Below, one piece after another: positions 1 to 11,053 of a DNA stretch of 64,000 nucleotides. Under the pieces are notes generated by a model that was given only the letters and a program-made list of their open reading frames with translations, was not told where the DNA came from and made no database searches. This DNA is from Zygnema cylindricum (lineage: Eukaryota > Streptophyta > Zygnematophyceae > Zygnematales > Zygnemataceae), in assembly GCA_037447655.1 (NCBI GenBank), contig JBBHKE010001835.1:1-64000 (forward strand), written 5' to 3'. Position 1 is the first letter of the stretch. Each line of letters opens with the position of its first letter. The position numbers and the translations under genes were made by a program.

Positions 1-2539
1 CAGAAGAATAAAAACTTTGAAAATCAAAATGTGAATTGTAAAGCTTATAACTTTTGAAATAAACAATAGACATCGACTATGATTTTTTTTTTTTTTAACA
101 ATATAAGTCTTAAAAACATTAAGAAGTTAAAAGAAAATAAATAAAAATGGTTATTTTACAATTTTAATGGAATGGATTTTTTTTTTAAGCTAATGGAAAA
201 CCCTGAAAAGCTTAAAATATATTTACAACTAAAAGATTTTAAAAAATAAAATATTAACTTTTCATTAAAAAAAAGAAAAATATGAAACCATTCTCAAGCC
301 ACCACCTCACAAAAATTACATAAAACCAAAAGCACATTTTATTTGTTTATTTTATATCGTTTTTTTTTTCTTTTTTTTTCCAGTGTTTGGATTGGAGGAA
401 GTATTTTGGCCTCTTTGGGTTCCTTTCAACAAATGTGGCTCTCAGGTCGAGGAAGTTCATATCGTATTTTATGTTTTCTTATTGTTTTTGTTTTTTCCGT
501 TACAAAAAATGCTCAGAAAATTGGGATGTGTATATATATTTTTTCTGTGATTCTTTCCTCAACTTTTGTTTCCCTTCCTTTTTCCCGGCTTAGATTAAAA
601 TCATGTTTTTCATAAAAACAAAAACGTGAGATATTCCTCCTTTTTTTTTTTTTTTTCTTGTCCGTTTTTCGTCGTAAAAAATGGCGGGGATATGAAATAG
701 GTAAAATTTTCGTTTTTAAAATTCCTTTTTTATTCGCTTTTTTCTGTGTGTGTGTTTTTTTTTACTTGTTCCCTCATTTTTTTTTCAAGTTTCGGTTTTG
801 TCTCCCTTTTTTTTCTTCTTTTCTCTCATTTATTTCTTTATTTATTTTTATTTATTTATTCAATTTTATTTTTGCAGGTATGAAGAACACGGAGCATCTT
901 ATGTCCATAGAAAATGCCCATAATTAGTGTGGATATTGGGGTTTATTCTTTTTCCTTTTTTTGTTTTTTTAAATTGTGAAAAAGTGACTTGAATTCGGGT
1001 TTTTTGATAATAAAAAAAGAAGAAAATAGGCGGTAGAGTTTGCACCCAAAAATAACGTAGAAACTTTTGTAGAAACAAAACATTTGTACAAAAAAAAAAA
1101 AAAAAAAAAAAATCTATAAAGGCAGTAAAAAAAAAAAAAAAAAAAAGGCGGTAGGTTTTTCACCCAAAAATAACGTAGAAACTTTTTTAAAAAAAAAAAT
1201 TTTGTAAAAAAAAAAAAAAAAAAAAAAAAATCTCTCAAGGCTGTAAAAAAAAAAAAGAGTAGATGCGGAAAGTTTTAAATTGGGGTGTTTTTTGATCATT
1301 TTAGTACGGGTTTTTTTGAAAAAACAGGGTCGATAAAATGAATAAAAATGAGTGCTCTGAAAAATTACACTTTTTATGGTTCCAAAAGAGGAAGCTCAAG
1401 AGACGGAAATTGAATAAAGCTAAATATTTTTTTTTGGTTTAAAGTCCTCTTTTAACGTCAGTCTTTTTATTTTTTTATTTTGTGTTGTCGAAAAAAGTTA
1501 AATTAAAAGTCATTATTTCAATTTTTTTTATTGCTTCAATTTCAATAACAAATCTTCTTTTTAGTTTTTTGTTCTAAAAATAAAACAAAAATCCTTTCTA
1601 TCAAATAAAATTATCGGAAAAGCCCTCGGTTCTCAAAAAACAAAAAAAAAGAAGTCTATTCACAATATTCTTTCAAAATATATGCATATTTTCATGTTTT
1701 TATTTCAAAACCCTTTTTATGAAATAATGTTTAACTAAAGATCCTCCCGTCAAATGTGAAAAAAGGAACTGTAAGGCGAATTACGGAACGGTAAAATTAG
1801 ATTGGTTCAGCTTATTTATTTAGGGTTTCTATGATTCCATGGTCAACTAACAGTTTAACAAAGCCGTTGGACAAATATCGCATGGAAAACGCTTTTTTAC
1901 AAATCCTATTTATTTGATGGCCACAAAAATTGAAGTGGACAAGTGCACATACTAAAAATAAGTGCAAATAATAATAATAAAAATAGGTGCAAATAATCAT
2001 AAAAAGTACACAATTTTGTACCTGGTACAAGTTGACGCAAAACAATGTTGACCACCGTACTTCTGACTTTTTAAAAACAACCGGTCGTGAAGACGGCCGG
2101 CTAGATTAAACGGCGGGTTTAGTTGACTCCTTGCCGATCAGGATAGGGAATTGACATTAACGGCGATAAAATGAAAAGACCTGAAAAAACGGTTAAACTG
2201 CCTTCTACAAAATAAAACCGTGGATTGTTGAGTATCGTGTTGTATCGGACGTGCCAGATGCAAAGATACTCTCTAACTCCAAAGTATGCGATTCACTGGT
2301 GTTTCAAAAAATTGACCAATACCAAGATGTGCGATACGCTGATGTTTTGGTTTCGACATTTTACCGACAACAAGGATATGCCGATATGGATAATGTAGCA
2401 ATGAGAACTTCTTGGCCGATGTTGCCGACTGATGACGTGGCAGTTGACGTCAGGAGCAGCATAATTCATAACGGAGTGTCAGTAAACGTCTTCCTTCCGA
2501 GTTTATGATTGGTCCTTAGGAATTCAAGTTTGAGCACTT
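1..2539. other. AT-rich low-complexity region, no gene seen
   Basis: The stretch is dominated by T and A homopolymers and simple AT-rich sequence. Open frames here translate into poly-Phe or Phe/Ser-rich strings that follow the homopolymers, with no conserved motif, so I call no gene. The last 500 bases are more balanced in composition but also show no recognisable coding or RNA signal. Confidence 0.6.
1029..1256. repeat. Two-copy tandem duplication, period about 118 bp
   Basis: The sequence GGCGGTAG followed by CACCCAAAAATAACGTAGAA occurs at 1029 and again at 1147. Both copies are followed by long A tracts and a short TCTATAAAGGC or TCTCAAGGC segment. It looks like a local tandem duplication inside homopolymer-rich DNA. 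Confidence 0.7.
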
Positions 2540-2751
2540 CACCGTGAATCGTTATTAGTGTTAATATTTTTTTCGTCTCTTTAAACATCTTTTCTCCGTT
2601 CACGCATGTCGGTTCTTTGACGGTTGCGATTGAAAGTTTAGATTCTCAGCTTCCGATTGGCGGTCTCAGATTGAAAATCGGACAAGTGTGTACCGAGAAA
2701 TGACGATTTAAAGGGCGAAAAAATTATTAACACTAATAGCGATACACGGTG
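2540..2751. mobile_element. MITE with CACCG TIRs, about 212 bp
   Basis: The two ends form imperfect inverted repeats about 70 nt long. The left end reads CACCGTGAATCGTTATTAGT and the right end is the inverse of CACCGTGTATCGCTATTAGT. No transposase is encoded. The same terminal motif recurs at 5429-5958, 5964-6185, 6911-7106 and 19368-19898, so this is a dispersed non-autonomous DNA-transposon family. The dinucleotide TT flanks both ends here, whereas TA flanks most other copies. Confidence 0.75.
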
Positions 2752-3114
2752 TTCACTCGTTTAGCGCGCGCTCTGATAACGTTCGAATTTGCATAGTGAA
2801 GAATTAATAAACTGGTAACAACGATCTTTTACAGCACATAGAAGTTGTTCACGTGGCACGCAACTTAACTGTAAAATACGCAGTGTATCGCTGTTAGCGT
2901 TAATGTAGTTTTCGCCTCTCAAAACATATTTTTTTCGTGCATAAAGATCGGTTAGCCAATCCAATGGTTGAAATCTAAAAGTAGGATTCTTATTACCTTC
3001 TTATTGGCGGTCTCCAATTAAATACCAGACACGTGTGCACGGAAAAAAAAGTTTTAAGTAGCGAAAAAAAGCATATCGCTAATAAGTAATAACGGTACTC
3101 GGGGTACCATAGGA

Positions 3115-3576
3115 CAGAGGTCGCAAAAGTCAAAACTTTAGATAACCGAAACCGACCGTTTTTTTTTTTCAAAATTTGAGTACCTGACGCTCGACAGAGT
3201 TATGGCACGCTCCTAAATTGTTAACCGTTACCCAAAACGCGTTTACGAAAAAAAATGTTAACCGAAACTCGATTTCTCGCGACTACCCGTACCCGCCCGT
3301 ACCCGAATAAGTACAAAATTAGTGGTACATCTCCCTTATACCTTCCACGATACCAAGAGTACAAAGTACAATAATGTTGGATAGTGTCGATAGTACAAAA
3401 CCTTCATTTTTTTTCGTTTTTTGCTTAACCGACCGTAACCGATTTTTTTTTTTTCGTGAATCACCCGTCCGAATCCGCCCGGCCCCCCAAATTTGGCACC
3501 CGAATCCGTTCCGGATCCGAAGCGGGCGGTCGGGTAACGGTCGGTTATGGTTTCGGTTAACCGTTTGCGACCTCTG
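3115..3576. mobile_element. hAT-like non-autonomous element, copy 1
   Basis: It begins CAGAGGTCGCAAA and ends with the inverse, TTTGCGACCTCTG. Adjacent subterminal repeats of the type GGTTAACCGAAACC are also inverted. A related copy lies at 4361-5059. Termini starting CAG with a short TIR are typical of the hAT superfamily, but I see no 8-bp target duplication, so the superfamily is an inference. Confidence 0.6.
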
Positions 3577-3659
3577 CTATTCGGTCACATCATAAGATTA
3601 TAATCCTAGTTGTCCTATTTGTACGGATTTCGACTTTTTCACGATTTTACGTAGTATTA

Positions 3660-4215
3660 GTTACTTTCATATCGTTCGTTAGTTTTCGCTGTACAATGTA
3701 CGAAAACGTACGGAAGCCGTCCCCTTAACCCTAAAAATCCTTATAAAATCCTAGAATGTACGAGAAACATACGGAAATGTATGGCACTGTAAGAAAGGTG
3801 CACCCTAAAAAAACATAAGAGTACGGATAATGCAAGGCAGTTGTACTGTAATTTACCGGAATGTACGAAATACACGGGAAGTACCCTAAACACCCTAAAT
3901 TCCCCCTTCAATAACCCTAAAAGTACTGAAATATACGGACGCTGTACGCAAATGTACGAAAGATGTAAGTCCGTATGGCTGAAATATACTGAAACGTACG
4001 AAAATGTACCCTAAAACACTCAAAATAATAACCGTCAAAAGTACGAAAAAATACGGATATTGTGCGTAAATGTACGAATAAAAGCTGGTTGTTTAACATA
4101 AATATACGAGAATGCACGAGAATGTACCCTAAAATTCCTCAAACCCCCCCTTAATAACCCTAAAAGTACTGAATTGTACGAAGACAGTACGCAAATGTAC
4201 GAAAAAACGTGCGGG
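3660..4215. repeat. GTACG / CCCTAAA-rich degenerate repeats
   Basis: Short motifs such as ATGTACGAAA and ACCCTAAA recur many times. A longer unit of about 237 bp is visible twice: TAACCCTAAAAGTACTGAA occurs near 3911 and, one base different, near 4154, each followed by TACGCAAATGTACGAAA. CCCTAAA is the plant-type telomere unit, but here it is interspersed and not an uninterrupted array. Confidence 0.5.
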
Positions 4216-4360
4216 TACGTAGTCTGGTACGCATTTTATTATATTTTCATCATCGTTAAATGCGTATCGTATGTAGTATTTGCGCATTCGTTTCGTGCGT
4301 ATTATGCGCACGGGACATCTATGATTATAATGATATTAATATCGCATAAGAAACCTCAAG

Positions 4361-5059
4361 CAGAGGTCGCAAAAGTCAAAAAAAATCATACCCGAAACTG
4401 ACCGTTTTTTTTTTCAAAATCTGAGTAACCGATGCCCGACCAAGTGTTGTCACGCTCCAAAATTGTTAACCGTTAACCGACCGTCGTTTACGAAAAAAAA
4501 AATAACCGAATCTTGATTTTTCGCGACTAACCGTGCCCGCCTGTAACCGAAAAAGTACAAAATTAATCAATGTATAAGTCAATGTTGATTTTGCGCGTTC
4601 CCAAGATTTGGAAATGAATGTGTTACTACTGTGCCAGATTTCCGACGCTTTGTCGCGTTCCCCATGATTTGTGAAACGAATAGTGTACCACCGTACAGAT
4701 TTCCGACGCTCGCGCGTTCCCAAGATTTCCGGAAACGGGTGTGGTAACGTGTCAACGCATGACGCTTGTCGCGTTCCCTAAGATTTGCGAAAATGAGTAG
4801 CGTTACTACAGTACCGGCCAGATTTTCGACGCTAATTATGATGTCCACATTCCACGATACAAAGAGCAAAAGTACAAAAACGGATTAAGGGACAGTACAA
4901 ATTTTCATTTATTTTGGTTTTTAGTTGACCGACCGTAAACGACCGTTTTCCCGGTGAATCAATGACCGTAATCGTGACTCCCAAAGTTGCATAACCAATC
5001 CATTTGGATCCGGCAGGCGGTCGTTAACGGTCAGTTCGGTTGACCGTTTGCGACCTTTG
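4361..5059. mobile_element. hAT-like element, copy 2, with internal minisatellite
   Basis: It has the same CAGAGGTCGCAAA start and a degraded TTTGCGACCTTTG end. The internal GTTAACCG-rich sequence matches the copy at 3115-3576. The extra length comes mainly from 4585-4840, where a unit of about 70 bp containing CGCGTTCCCAAGATTT and CAGATTTCCGACGCT is repeated about four times with variation. Confidence 0.6.
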
Positions 5060-5132
5060 GCCTGCGTTAATTCCAAGGATTCCTGGTTTTGAGAAAACTT
5101 TGCGGTGTGAGTGAATTGAGCATCATATATTC

Positions 5133-5173
5133 GGGTCATGAGGCAGACGCTCTCCCAACTGAGCTATCCAAAC
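5133..5173 (-). other. tRNA 5'-half-like sequence (pseudo-tRNA or SINE head)
   Basis: On the minus strand the sequence contains GGATAGCTCAGTTGGGAGAG. This is a good D-arm with an internal A-box promoter (TAGCTCAGTTGG), followed by CGTCTGCCTCATGACCC, which resembles an anticodon arm. The 3' half of a tRNA is not recognisable beyond it, so this is not an intact tRNA. It could be a tRNA-derived SINE head or a tRNA fragment. Confidence 0.4.
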
Positions 5174-5428
5174 TTTTTGTGTTACAAGTTTATTGCACTT
5201 AATTTTTAAATATTATTGTTTTTTATATTAATTATATGACCAGTTTCGAACTTCCTTGCCTTGATTCAAAGAAAATTATTTGAATTCATGATGCGAGTCT
5301 GCCAGTACCGTTTCATACAGTACACATAATGTAATGTAATGTACTGTACTATAATGTACTGCAATGTACTACATATTTCTGCTTTGTTTCCGCATTATCG
5401 TTTCGTTTTAGTACAGTACAGTACAGTA

Positions 5429-5958
5429 CACCGCCGATCGTTATTAGCGTTGTTACGCTAATTTTGTCCCGCTTTTTTTTTATTCTCCATATTGTAGTTC
5501 ATTCTATTTTTTCTTTAGTCTATTTAGTGTTATTTTCAGTACGTTGTCACTTAAATAGATGGTGTACGGTCAGTGTCAGACTGTACATAAATGTACCTTT
5601 TTAAGTTAAAAATTACAATAAATTAGCTTTAGTAACCGCGGACGCATGAGAATGTGCGTTCTAAAAAGGAAAAAAAGCCAGGTCGTATAAAACCCCGCTC
5701 GCTTATATTCGTCCGACAGCCGCGTTTCGACCGTGTGAATGTACTATTTGTGTACGATTTGTCAAATTTTGTACGGAGACCTATATTAGTGTAAGCATGT
5801 TTGCGACTGACATTTTTTTTTCAAAGATCCAAATTACCATAACCAAACAATTAGAATGTATGATTTTTTCCAAAATTTTAAAATTCTTAAATAGCGTACA
5901 CCACGGTAATTATTATTATACGCTAAAAAAACTTACACGCTAATAACGATTGGCGGTG
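5429..5958. mobile_element. MITE with CACCG TIRs, 530 bp subtype
   Basis: It starts CACCGCCGATCGTTATTAGC and ends with the inverse (CGATTGGCGGTG). TA lies on both sides, the expected target duplication of a TA-targeting element. The interior (GTGTACGGTCAGTGTCAGAC and downstream) matches that of the 531-bp copy at 19368-19898. No open frame for a transposase is present. Confidence 0.75.
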
Positions 5959-5963
5959 TACAG

Positions 5964-6185
5964 TACACTCTGTATCGCTATTAGCGTTAACATTTTTCCT
6001 CCACTTTAAACATCTTTTATCCGTACATAATTGTCCTATTTTCAATTTGAGACCGCCAATTGGAAGTTAAGAATTTTACCTCTCAATTGCAACCGTCAAA
6101 CCAACAATCCGATATGTGTGTACGGAGAAAAGATGTTTTTAAGTGGCGAAAAAAATATTAACACGAATAGCGATCCCCGTTGTAC
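5964..6185. mobile_element. MITE, about 220 bp subtype
   Basis: The left end contains TGTATCGCTATTAGCGTTAA. The right end is its imperfect inverse, TTAACACGAATAGCGATCC. The interior TTTAAACATCTTTTATCCGT is mirrored by ACGGAGAAAAGATGTTTTTA. This matches the element at 2540-2751 and abuts the 530-bp copy to its left. Confidence 0.65.
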
Positions 6186-6391
6186 TACACCTTGATTCGT
6201 TATTAGCGTTTAGAAATTATTAGTTAAAAGAAAAAATTAGCGTCATTCATTCTAGTTTAGTGCCAGGAGACGTGGCAGGTTATGGTACACATCCTTAAAT
6301 AGTGAAATTTATTATATTTAAGGAATCAATGTCAAAATTTTGGGGTGCCGATATAGCGTACATAAGGCTAATAACGATTCACTGTGTATAC

Positions 6392-6910
6392 AGTACACCG
6401 TCAATCGCTATTAGAGTATATAACGCCAATTCGGTTCCCTTTTTAAAACCCGAAATACAGTCCATAATTTTATTTTTTCCATTATTCTAATTAGGTTTTT
6501 TTTTCAATTAGCGTTAATAAAGAAAGTACACTGTGATGGAAATAGTGTGGCTTAGGACAGGGTATCTTCGTATGAAATGGTACTTTTTGAATTACAAAGG
6601 CATAAAACAACACTTAACATTATTGCGCACACATGTGAACGTGCACTGGAAGAAAGAGAAGCAAACTCGTCGACAAAAATCACGTTCTCATATGTTCGTC
6701 CGTCGACCGTGTGAACAGCGCGACGGCATACGAATTGTCAGATTTTGTACGGCCACACATATTACTGTAGACATCGAAAGGGCGGGTATTTATTATTCAG
6801 GTCAACCCAAATTACAGTTAGGGATTAATTAGTATATATTTTTTTTTTCAAAAATAAAAAAATTCCCAATTAGTGTTAATAACACTAATTTTATTTTTGA
6901 CGACGGTGTA
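6392..6910. mobile_element. Degenerate third copy of the 530-bp MITE
   Basis: The left end reads CACCGTCAATCGCTATTAGA. The interior contains TTTTGTACGGCCACACATAT, like the 530-bp copies, and the right end approaches GACGGTGTA. Identity is lower than between the other copies and the exact ends are uncertain. The open frame at 6533-6832 lies inside this repeat and has no recognisable domain. Confidence 0.45.
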
Positions 6911-7106
6911 CACCGCCAATCGCTATTAGAGTATATAACGCCAATTCGGTGCCCTTTTTTCAAAAAAATAACCTGAAATACAATTAATAACGCTATTTAA
7001 GTAAGTGGACCATAATCTGCCACGTCTCAGGTACTAAATTAAAATCAATAACGCTAATTGTTTTTTGACGTTATTTAATCCTTGACTCTAATAGCAATTG
7101 GCGGTG
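6911..7106. mobile_element. MITE with CACCG TIRs, 196 bp
   Basis: The ends CACCGCCAATCGCTATTAGA and the inverse of CACCGCCAATTGCTATTAGA match at all but one position. TA flanks both ends. It is the shortest and cleanest member of the family in the window and is directly adjacent to the degenerate 6392-6910 copy. Confidence 0.75.
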
Positions 7107-7922
7107 TACTGTACCTCCGGTTGTACAGATATTTCGTTCTGACTTTCCGTTTGAAGATTTTCTTTAAGATTTTAAAAATCTGGACTCTAACCTACGTGGC
7201 GCCAATCATAATTGAGGAAGGTTTGTTTCTGGCCCGACAAAATGGAGTAGTCTTCCAGTAAACGCTGCCACAAGAATTTTTCGTACATTTACTGGGACCG
7301 CCTAACGGAATTCTACCCTAACCCTAACAGCTACACACGATGTGTACTGTGCAAATTATAGTACTCCACCAATTGTACAAACTGGCCTTTGGCGCGTAAA
7401 GCATCGTACGTATTTTTTCCGTACATCTTTAACTCGCGAGCTGACAGATGGTATTCGTACATATTATGTACGATTTTTTGAAATCCTGATTTGATTCTAC
7501 AGGAGTATCAAATAATCTTAGCGACATTGTGTACTTTACGACCTCGCCAGTTGGGAACACCCGTTCGGTATCTATTTTCCGTACGAGTACTACAATTGAA
7601 AAAGTACATTAGTACACGACGTTTGTCGTTTTGTTCCCCCTTTTTTTCGAAGTGTACTTTCTCATTGTAGTACAATTAGTACATTCACTTCCCTCTTTTG
7701 GAGGCTTTGGAGGAAGAATGTACCGGAAAACTGTGCACTCCCTCTCCCTTATTTGTCCATTCTCCTTCCTTGTTCTCCACTCACCCTTGCCTCCCTCACT
7801 TCTCATCCCTCCCTCTCCCCTCTCTCTCTCCCTCCCTCCCTCCCTCCCTCCTTCACCACTTTCACTCATTGTTTCTGCCCAATTTTTTTCCCTCTCTCTC
7901 TCCCTCTCTCACCTCTCTCGAA
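7107..7922 (+). promoter_or_regulatory. Upstream region of the FAS1 gene with CT-rich leader
   Basis: This is the only space between the MITE cluster and the FAS1 start codon. From about 7740 to 7922 it is strongly pyrimidine-rich (runs of CTCC and CTCT), which would fit a 5' untranslated leader or core promoter. I see no convincing TATA box at a fixed distance. Its promoter role is inferred only from position. Confidence 0.3.
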
Positions 7923-10729
7923 ATGGCTTCTATCTCCGGTCCCCTCTCCAGACTCTCTCTCTCTCTCCCTCTCATTCTCACTCTCCTCGTCGCTCTCTCT
8001 CTCCCCTCCCCCTCCCTCTCGCACAACGGCCATAATCACGGAGCGATGCATGGAACCGTCGAATTCGACAGAATAGTTGTCAACTTAACGGCTGCGGGGA
8101 ACTTCACCACTCTTTTGTCGTATCTGAACAATACGGTCTACAAAACGGCCCTTAACCTGACCGACGGAAAAAACAAAACTCTTTTTGCGCCGACGGATGC
8201 GGTCAGTTTTTTTTTTTTTTTTGCTTTTAGTATTTTTTTTTGTTTGGCTTTTTGTGGCATTTTCTTTTCATTTCTTAGGAGGCTGCGGTATTTTGTTTTT
8301 TCATTTTAATTTTCTGGTAGATATGTTTTGGCTCTTCGTCTCCTTAATTTGTATTATTATTATTGTTTTTTTATTTACTTTAGATTTATTATTATTATCT
8401 TTTTTTTCTGTCTTTAATCGGCGAGTTCTCAAAGCCACGTGGTTCAAACCTACTGACATTTGTCACATATGTGCTCCCATTGTACGGATCTATTTTTCGA
8501 CGGCGGTACAAGATTTTTTTTTTTTAAATGATGTCAATTCCTAACATCCAGTTTCAAAAACACAATTTTCCCAAATTTTTATTACTTCAAATTTCAAATT
8601 TTATCAGCTTTCAATTCGTGAGTTCGCTAAATTCCGACTTTTGGAGTTCCATGATATTTTTCTACAATTCAAAGCTTTCCAGAATTTACTATATCCCAAA
8701 TTTCCCCAATTTCCCCAATTCCCCAATTTCCCCAATTTCCCAACTTCTTCACCATTTTTCCCAATTCACGATTTTGCCAATTGTTTCATTTCTCCAAATT
8801 TTAATTTTCCAATTTTCCCGGATTCTCCAATTTTTCCAATTCACAAATTTTCCCTATTTTACGATTCCCCTGTTTATCTAATTCCCCATTTCTCCACAAA
8901 ACTCTTCTTCAATTTCAAGTTTTTAATTTTCCATATTTTTCAAATTCCAAATTCCCAATTTTCTTAATTTTCTCAATTCTCGAGATATCCCCTTTTCCGA
9001 TTCCCAATCCCAGTTCCTCGAATCCCCAATTCGTCTATCTCCCTTTCCCTCTCCCTTTCCCTGCGTCCCTCTCTGTCTCCCTCTCCTTCTCCTTGCGCCC
9101 CTCTCCCTCTCCCTTCCTCTCCCTCTCCCTGCGCCCCTCTCCCTCTCCCTCTCCCTGCGCCCCTCTCCCCTCTCCCTCTCTCTCTCCCTCTCCCTTCCTC
9201 TCCCTCTCCCTGCGCCTCTCTCCCTCTCCCTCTCCCTCTCCTTTCCTCTCCCTCTCTCGCGCCCCTCTCTCTCCTCCATTTCTCTCCATTCACGAAACAG
9301 AAAGGTCAATACATGCATCACTATACAGGAGGGGAGAGAAAGGGGAGGGAACTTAGAAGTGGGAGAGCGAGGGAAATGAGAGTTGGAGATGCGGAGAGTG
9401 GTGCGGAGAGAGGGAGAGGGCTGGGAGGGAGAGAAGGATAGAGCTTTCCTTCTCCATTGTTAGATCTTTCCTATATTATGTATATTCTAGTGTAGCGCCG
9501 TAGTGTCGGGCGTGTTTTATTGGAGGAAATTAATGTACGGTTGATGGACGAACGAAAATATGTATCCGTACATCTGTTGTCCGTACATATACGGAAACGG
9601 CTCGTGCAGGAAACCTCGTCAGAAATTAAAGTACGGTAGGGAAGCTAAACGATCAAAATATGCGCGTTTTAGAGCTGACATATTGTAATGTGTTTCTTTG
9701 TCGGGACGTGAAATTAAGCGTCCTGCGGAAAATTTCAGTTTTTTTTGGTATGCTTTATTACAACGTAACTCGCTTTATTACAATGTAACGCGATTTATTA
9801 CAATTTAACTCGTTTTATTACAATTTAACTGTTTTATTACAATTTAACTCGTTTTATTACAATTTAACTCTTTTAATGTAACTCGTATTATTATAATTTA
9901 ACTCGCTTTATTACAAATTAACTCGCTTTATTACAATTTGACTCGTTTTATTACATATTAACTCGCTTTATTACAAATTAACTCGTTTTATTACAAATTA
10001 ACGCGCTTTATTACAATTTAACTCTTTATTATCATGTACGACGTCGAAACATATTACAGTATACTTATGTTTTTAGTGGAAAATGCTAGTCATGGAAGTA
10101 CGGTATGTTCGTACGGAAAAAGCTGTGTTCGTACGGAATACGCGCTTAGTCTTGCATTGAAATACGAATCGCCCTCCCTTCCCCCTCTCCCCCTACCTTC
10201 CGTTCCTGGTCCTTTGCTCGCGTCTCCCTTCTCTTTCCTTCCTCTCTCTGTCTCTGTTTCCCCTCCTCCCATCTCTCCCAGGGCCATGCAGCCTAGTCCC
10301 ACGGAATTCGGAAAAGTAAACGTTTTTATCCGATTTGAATTCTGTTTTAGTTTTCGGGATTTTTTCTTTTGTGTTTTTTACTTTCTTTGATATTTTTTTT
10401 GTTTTTTCTGATGGTTTTTTTTTTTTTTTTTTACAGGCTTTCGCAGCGTTACCGAATGCCACGAAAGCTCTCCTCAATAATTCCGGTGTCGTTTTTCAAA
10501 TCCTCGCTCACCACATTGTAAATGGATACGTCGACCAAGATACAATTTCGAGTTTGGGGAATGTCTCTCCCTCCTCTCTCTCCCTTCCTCAAACCTCCCT
10601 CGCCAGTATTCTAGGAACGAATCTTTCCGTTACGGTTAACGGAACGAAGATTAAAGTGGACAATGCGACAGTTGTCTCACCCAATTTGTTGGCGGATAAT
10701 TATACGGCGGTCCACAGTATTTCGAGTGT
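7923..10729 (+). CDS. Secreted fasciclin (FAS1) domain protein, 3' end lost in assembly gap
   Basis: Exon 1 is 7923-8201 and ends in phase 0 at a GTCAGT donor. Exon 2 starts at 10437 after a TTTTACAG acceptor, also in phase 0, and runs into the N gap. The first 30 residues are a hydrophobic signal peptide (LILTLLVALSL). The FAS1 domain follows: the FAPTDA motif ends exon 1, AFAALPNATKALLNN opens exon 2, then the H-box region LAHHIVNG and the NGTKIKVDN strand. About nine N-glycosylation sequons (NFT, NLT, NNT, NAT, NLS and others) support a secreted or cell-surface glycoprotein, the usual place for FAS1 adhesion proteins. The ATG at 7923 is chosen because it begins the signal peptide. The 2.2-kb intron is full of T, CT and 20-bp repeats. 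The domain's last strand and the stop codon are missing because of the gap. Confidence 0.85.
8690..8760. repeat. ATTTCCCCA-type short tandem repeat
   Basis: In FAS1 intron 1 the unit ATTTCCCCA is repeated with variants. Looser TTCCAATTTT-type repetition extends over 8560-8960. Confidence 0.55.
9040..9290. repeat. Pyrimidine-rich (CCCTCT)n tract in intron 1
   Basis: About 250 bp of almost pure CCCTCTCC sequence on the plus strand, interrupted by TGCGCC. All long open frames here are Arg/Glu- or Pro/Ser-rich reflections of the repeat, so no coding call is made. Confidence 0.8.
9755..10030. repeat. 20-bp minisatellite in FAS1 intron 1
   Basis: The unit TTTATTACAATTTAACTCG, with small variants, repeats about 14 times head to tail. 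There are no spacers of unique sequence, so it is a minisatellite and not a CRISPR-like array. Confidence 0.85.
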
Positions 10730-10739
10730 NNNNNNNNNN
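10730..10739. other. Assembly gap (10 N)
   Basis: Ten Ns interrupt the sequence directly inside FAS1 exon 2. Ten is a placeholder-like length, so the true distance is unknown. It separates the FAS1 exons from the VPS13-like exons, both of which look incomplete on the side facing the gap. Confidence 0.95.
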
Positions 10740-10827
10740 TCGAAGAGGAGATTCTTTCATCCGAAGCGCGAGAAGGGGAGGGGAGAGGGGGAGAGTGAGA
10801 GGGGAAGAGCGCGAAGCCTACTTTCTT

Positions 10828-10925
10828 AGAGGAGAAGCTTGTACTTTTTTACTCTTATTTTTTGCCCTTTTTTTTACCTTTTTTTTCCTTCCTCGACATG
10901 TGGGAGAGGGAGTGGTGGGAGGCGG
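10828..10925 (+). pseudogene. Decayed upstream copy of the first visible VPS13-like exon border
   Basis: This segment repeats 10980-11097: GAGAAGCTTGTACTTTTT, a T/C tract, then CATGTGGGAGAGGG and GTGGTGGGAGGC. In the downstream copy these belong to the acceptor and exon start at 11054. In this copy the acceptor AG is lost (CCTTCCTCGAC) and the coding sequence diverges soon after. It appears to be a local tandem duplication of about 150 bp that is no longer usable as an exon. Confidence 0.55.
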
Positions 10926-11053
10926 ACTGGGAGGGGGAGGGGAGAGTGGGAGATGGAGGGGGGGAGAGGGATAGTCTTACTTCTTTTGAAGAGAAGCTTG
11001 TACTTTTTATACTCTTATTATTTCCCTTTTTTTTTCCCTTGTTTTTCCTTTAG

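Noticed and set aside
3700-4170. Interstitial telomere array
   Set aside because: CCCTAAA occurs several times but never as consecutive units, so a telomeric origin is not supported.
4466-4869. Minus-strand frames with repeated RERDKRHALTRYHTRF-like segments
   Set aside because: They are translations of the 70-bp array within the hAT-like element.
6533-6832. 99-codon open frame as a gene
   Set aside because: It lies within a degenerate MITE copy and shows no domain. The corresponding region of the two better copies is not open.
9755-10030. CRISPR-like regular repeat
   Set aside because: The 20-bp units are head to tail without unique spacers, inside a eukaryotic intron.
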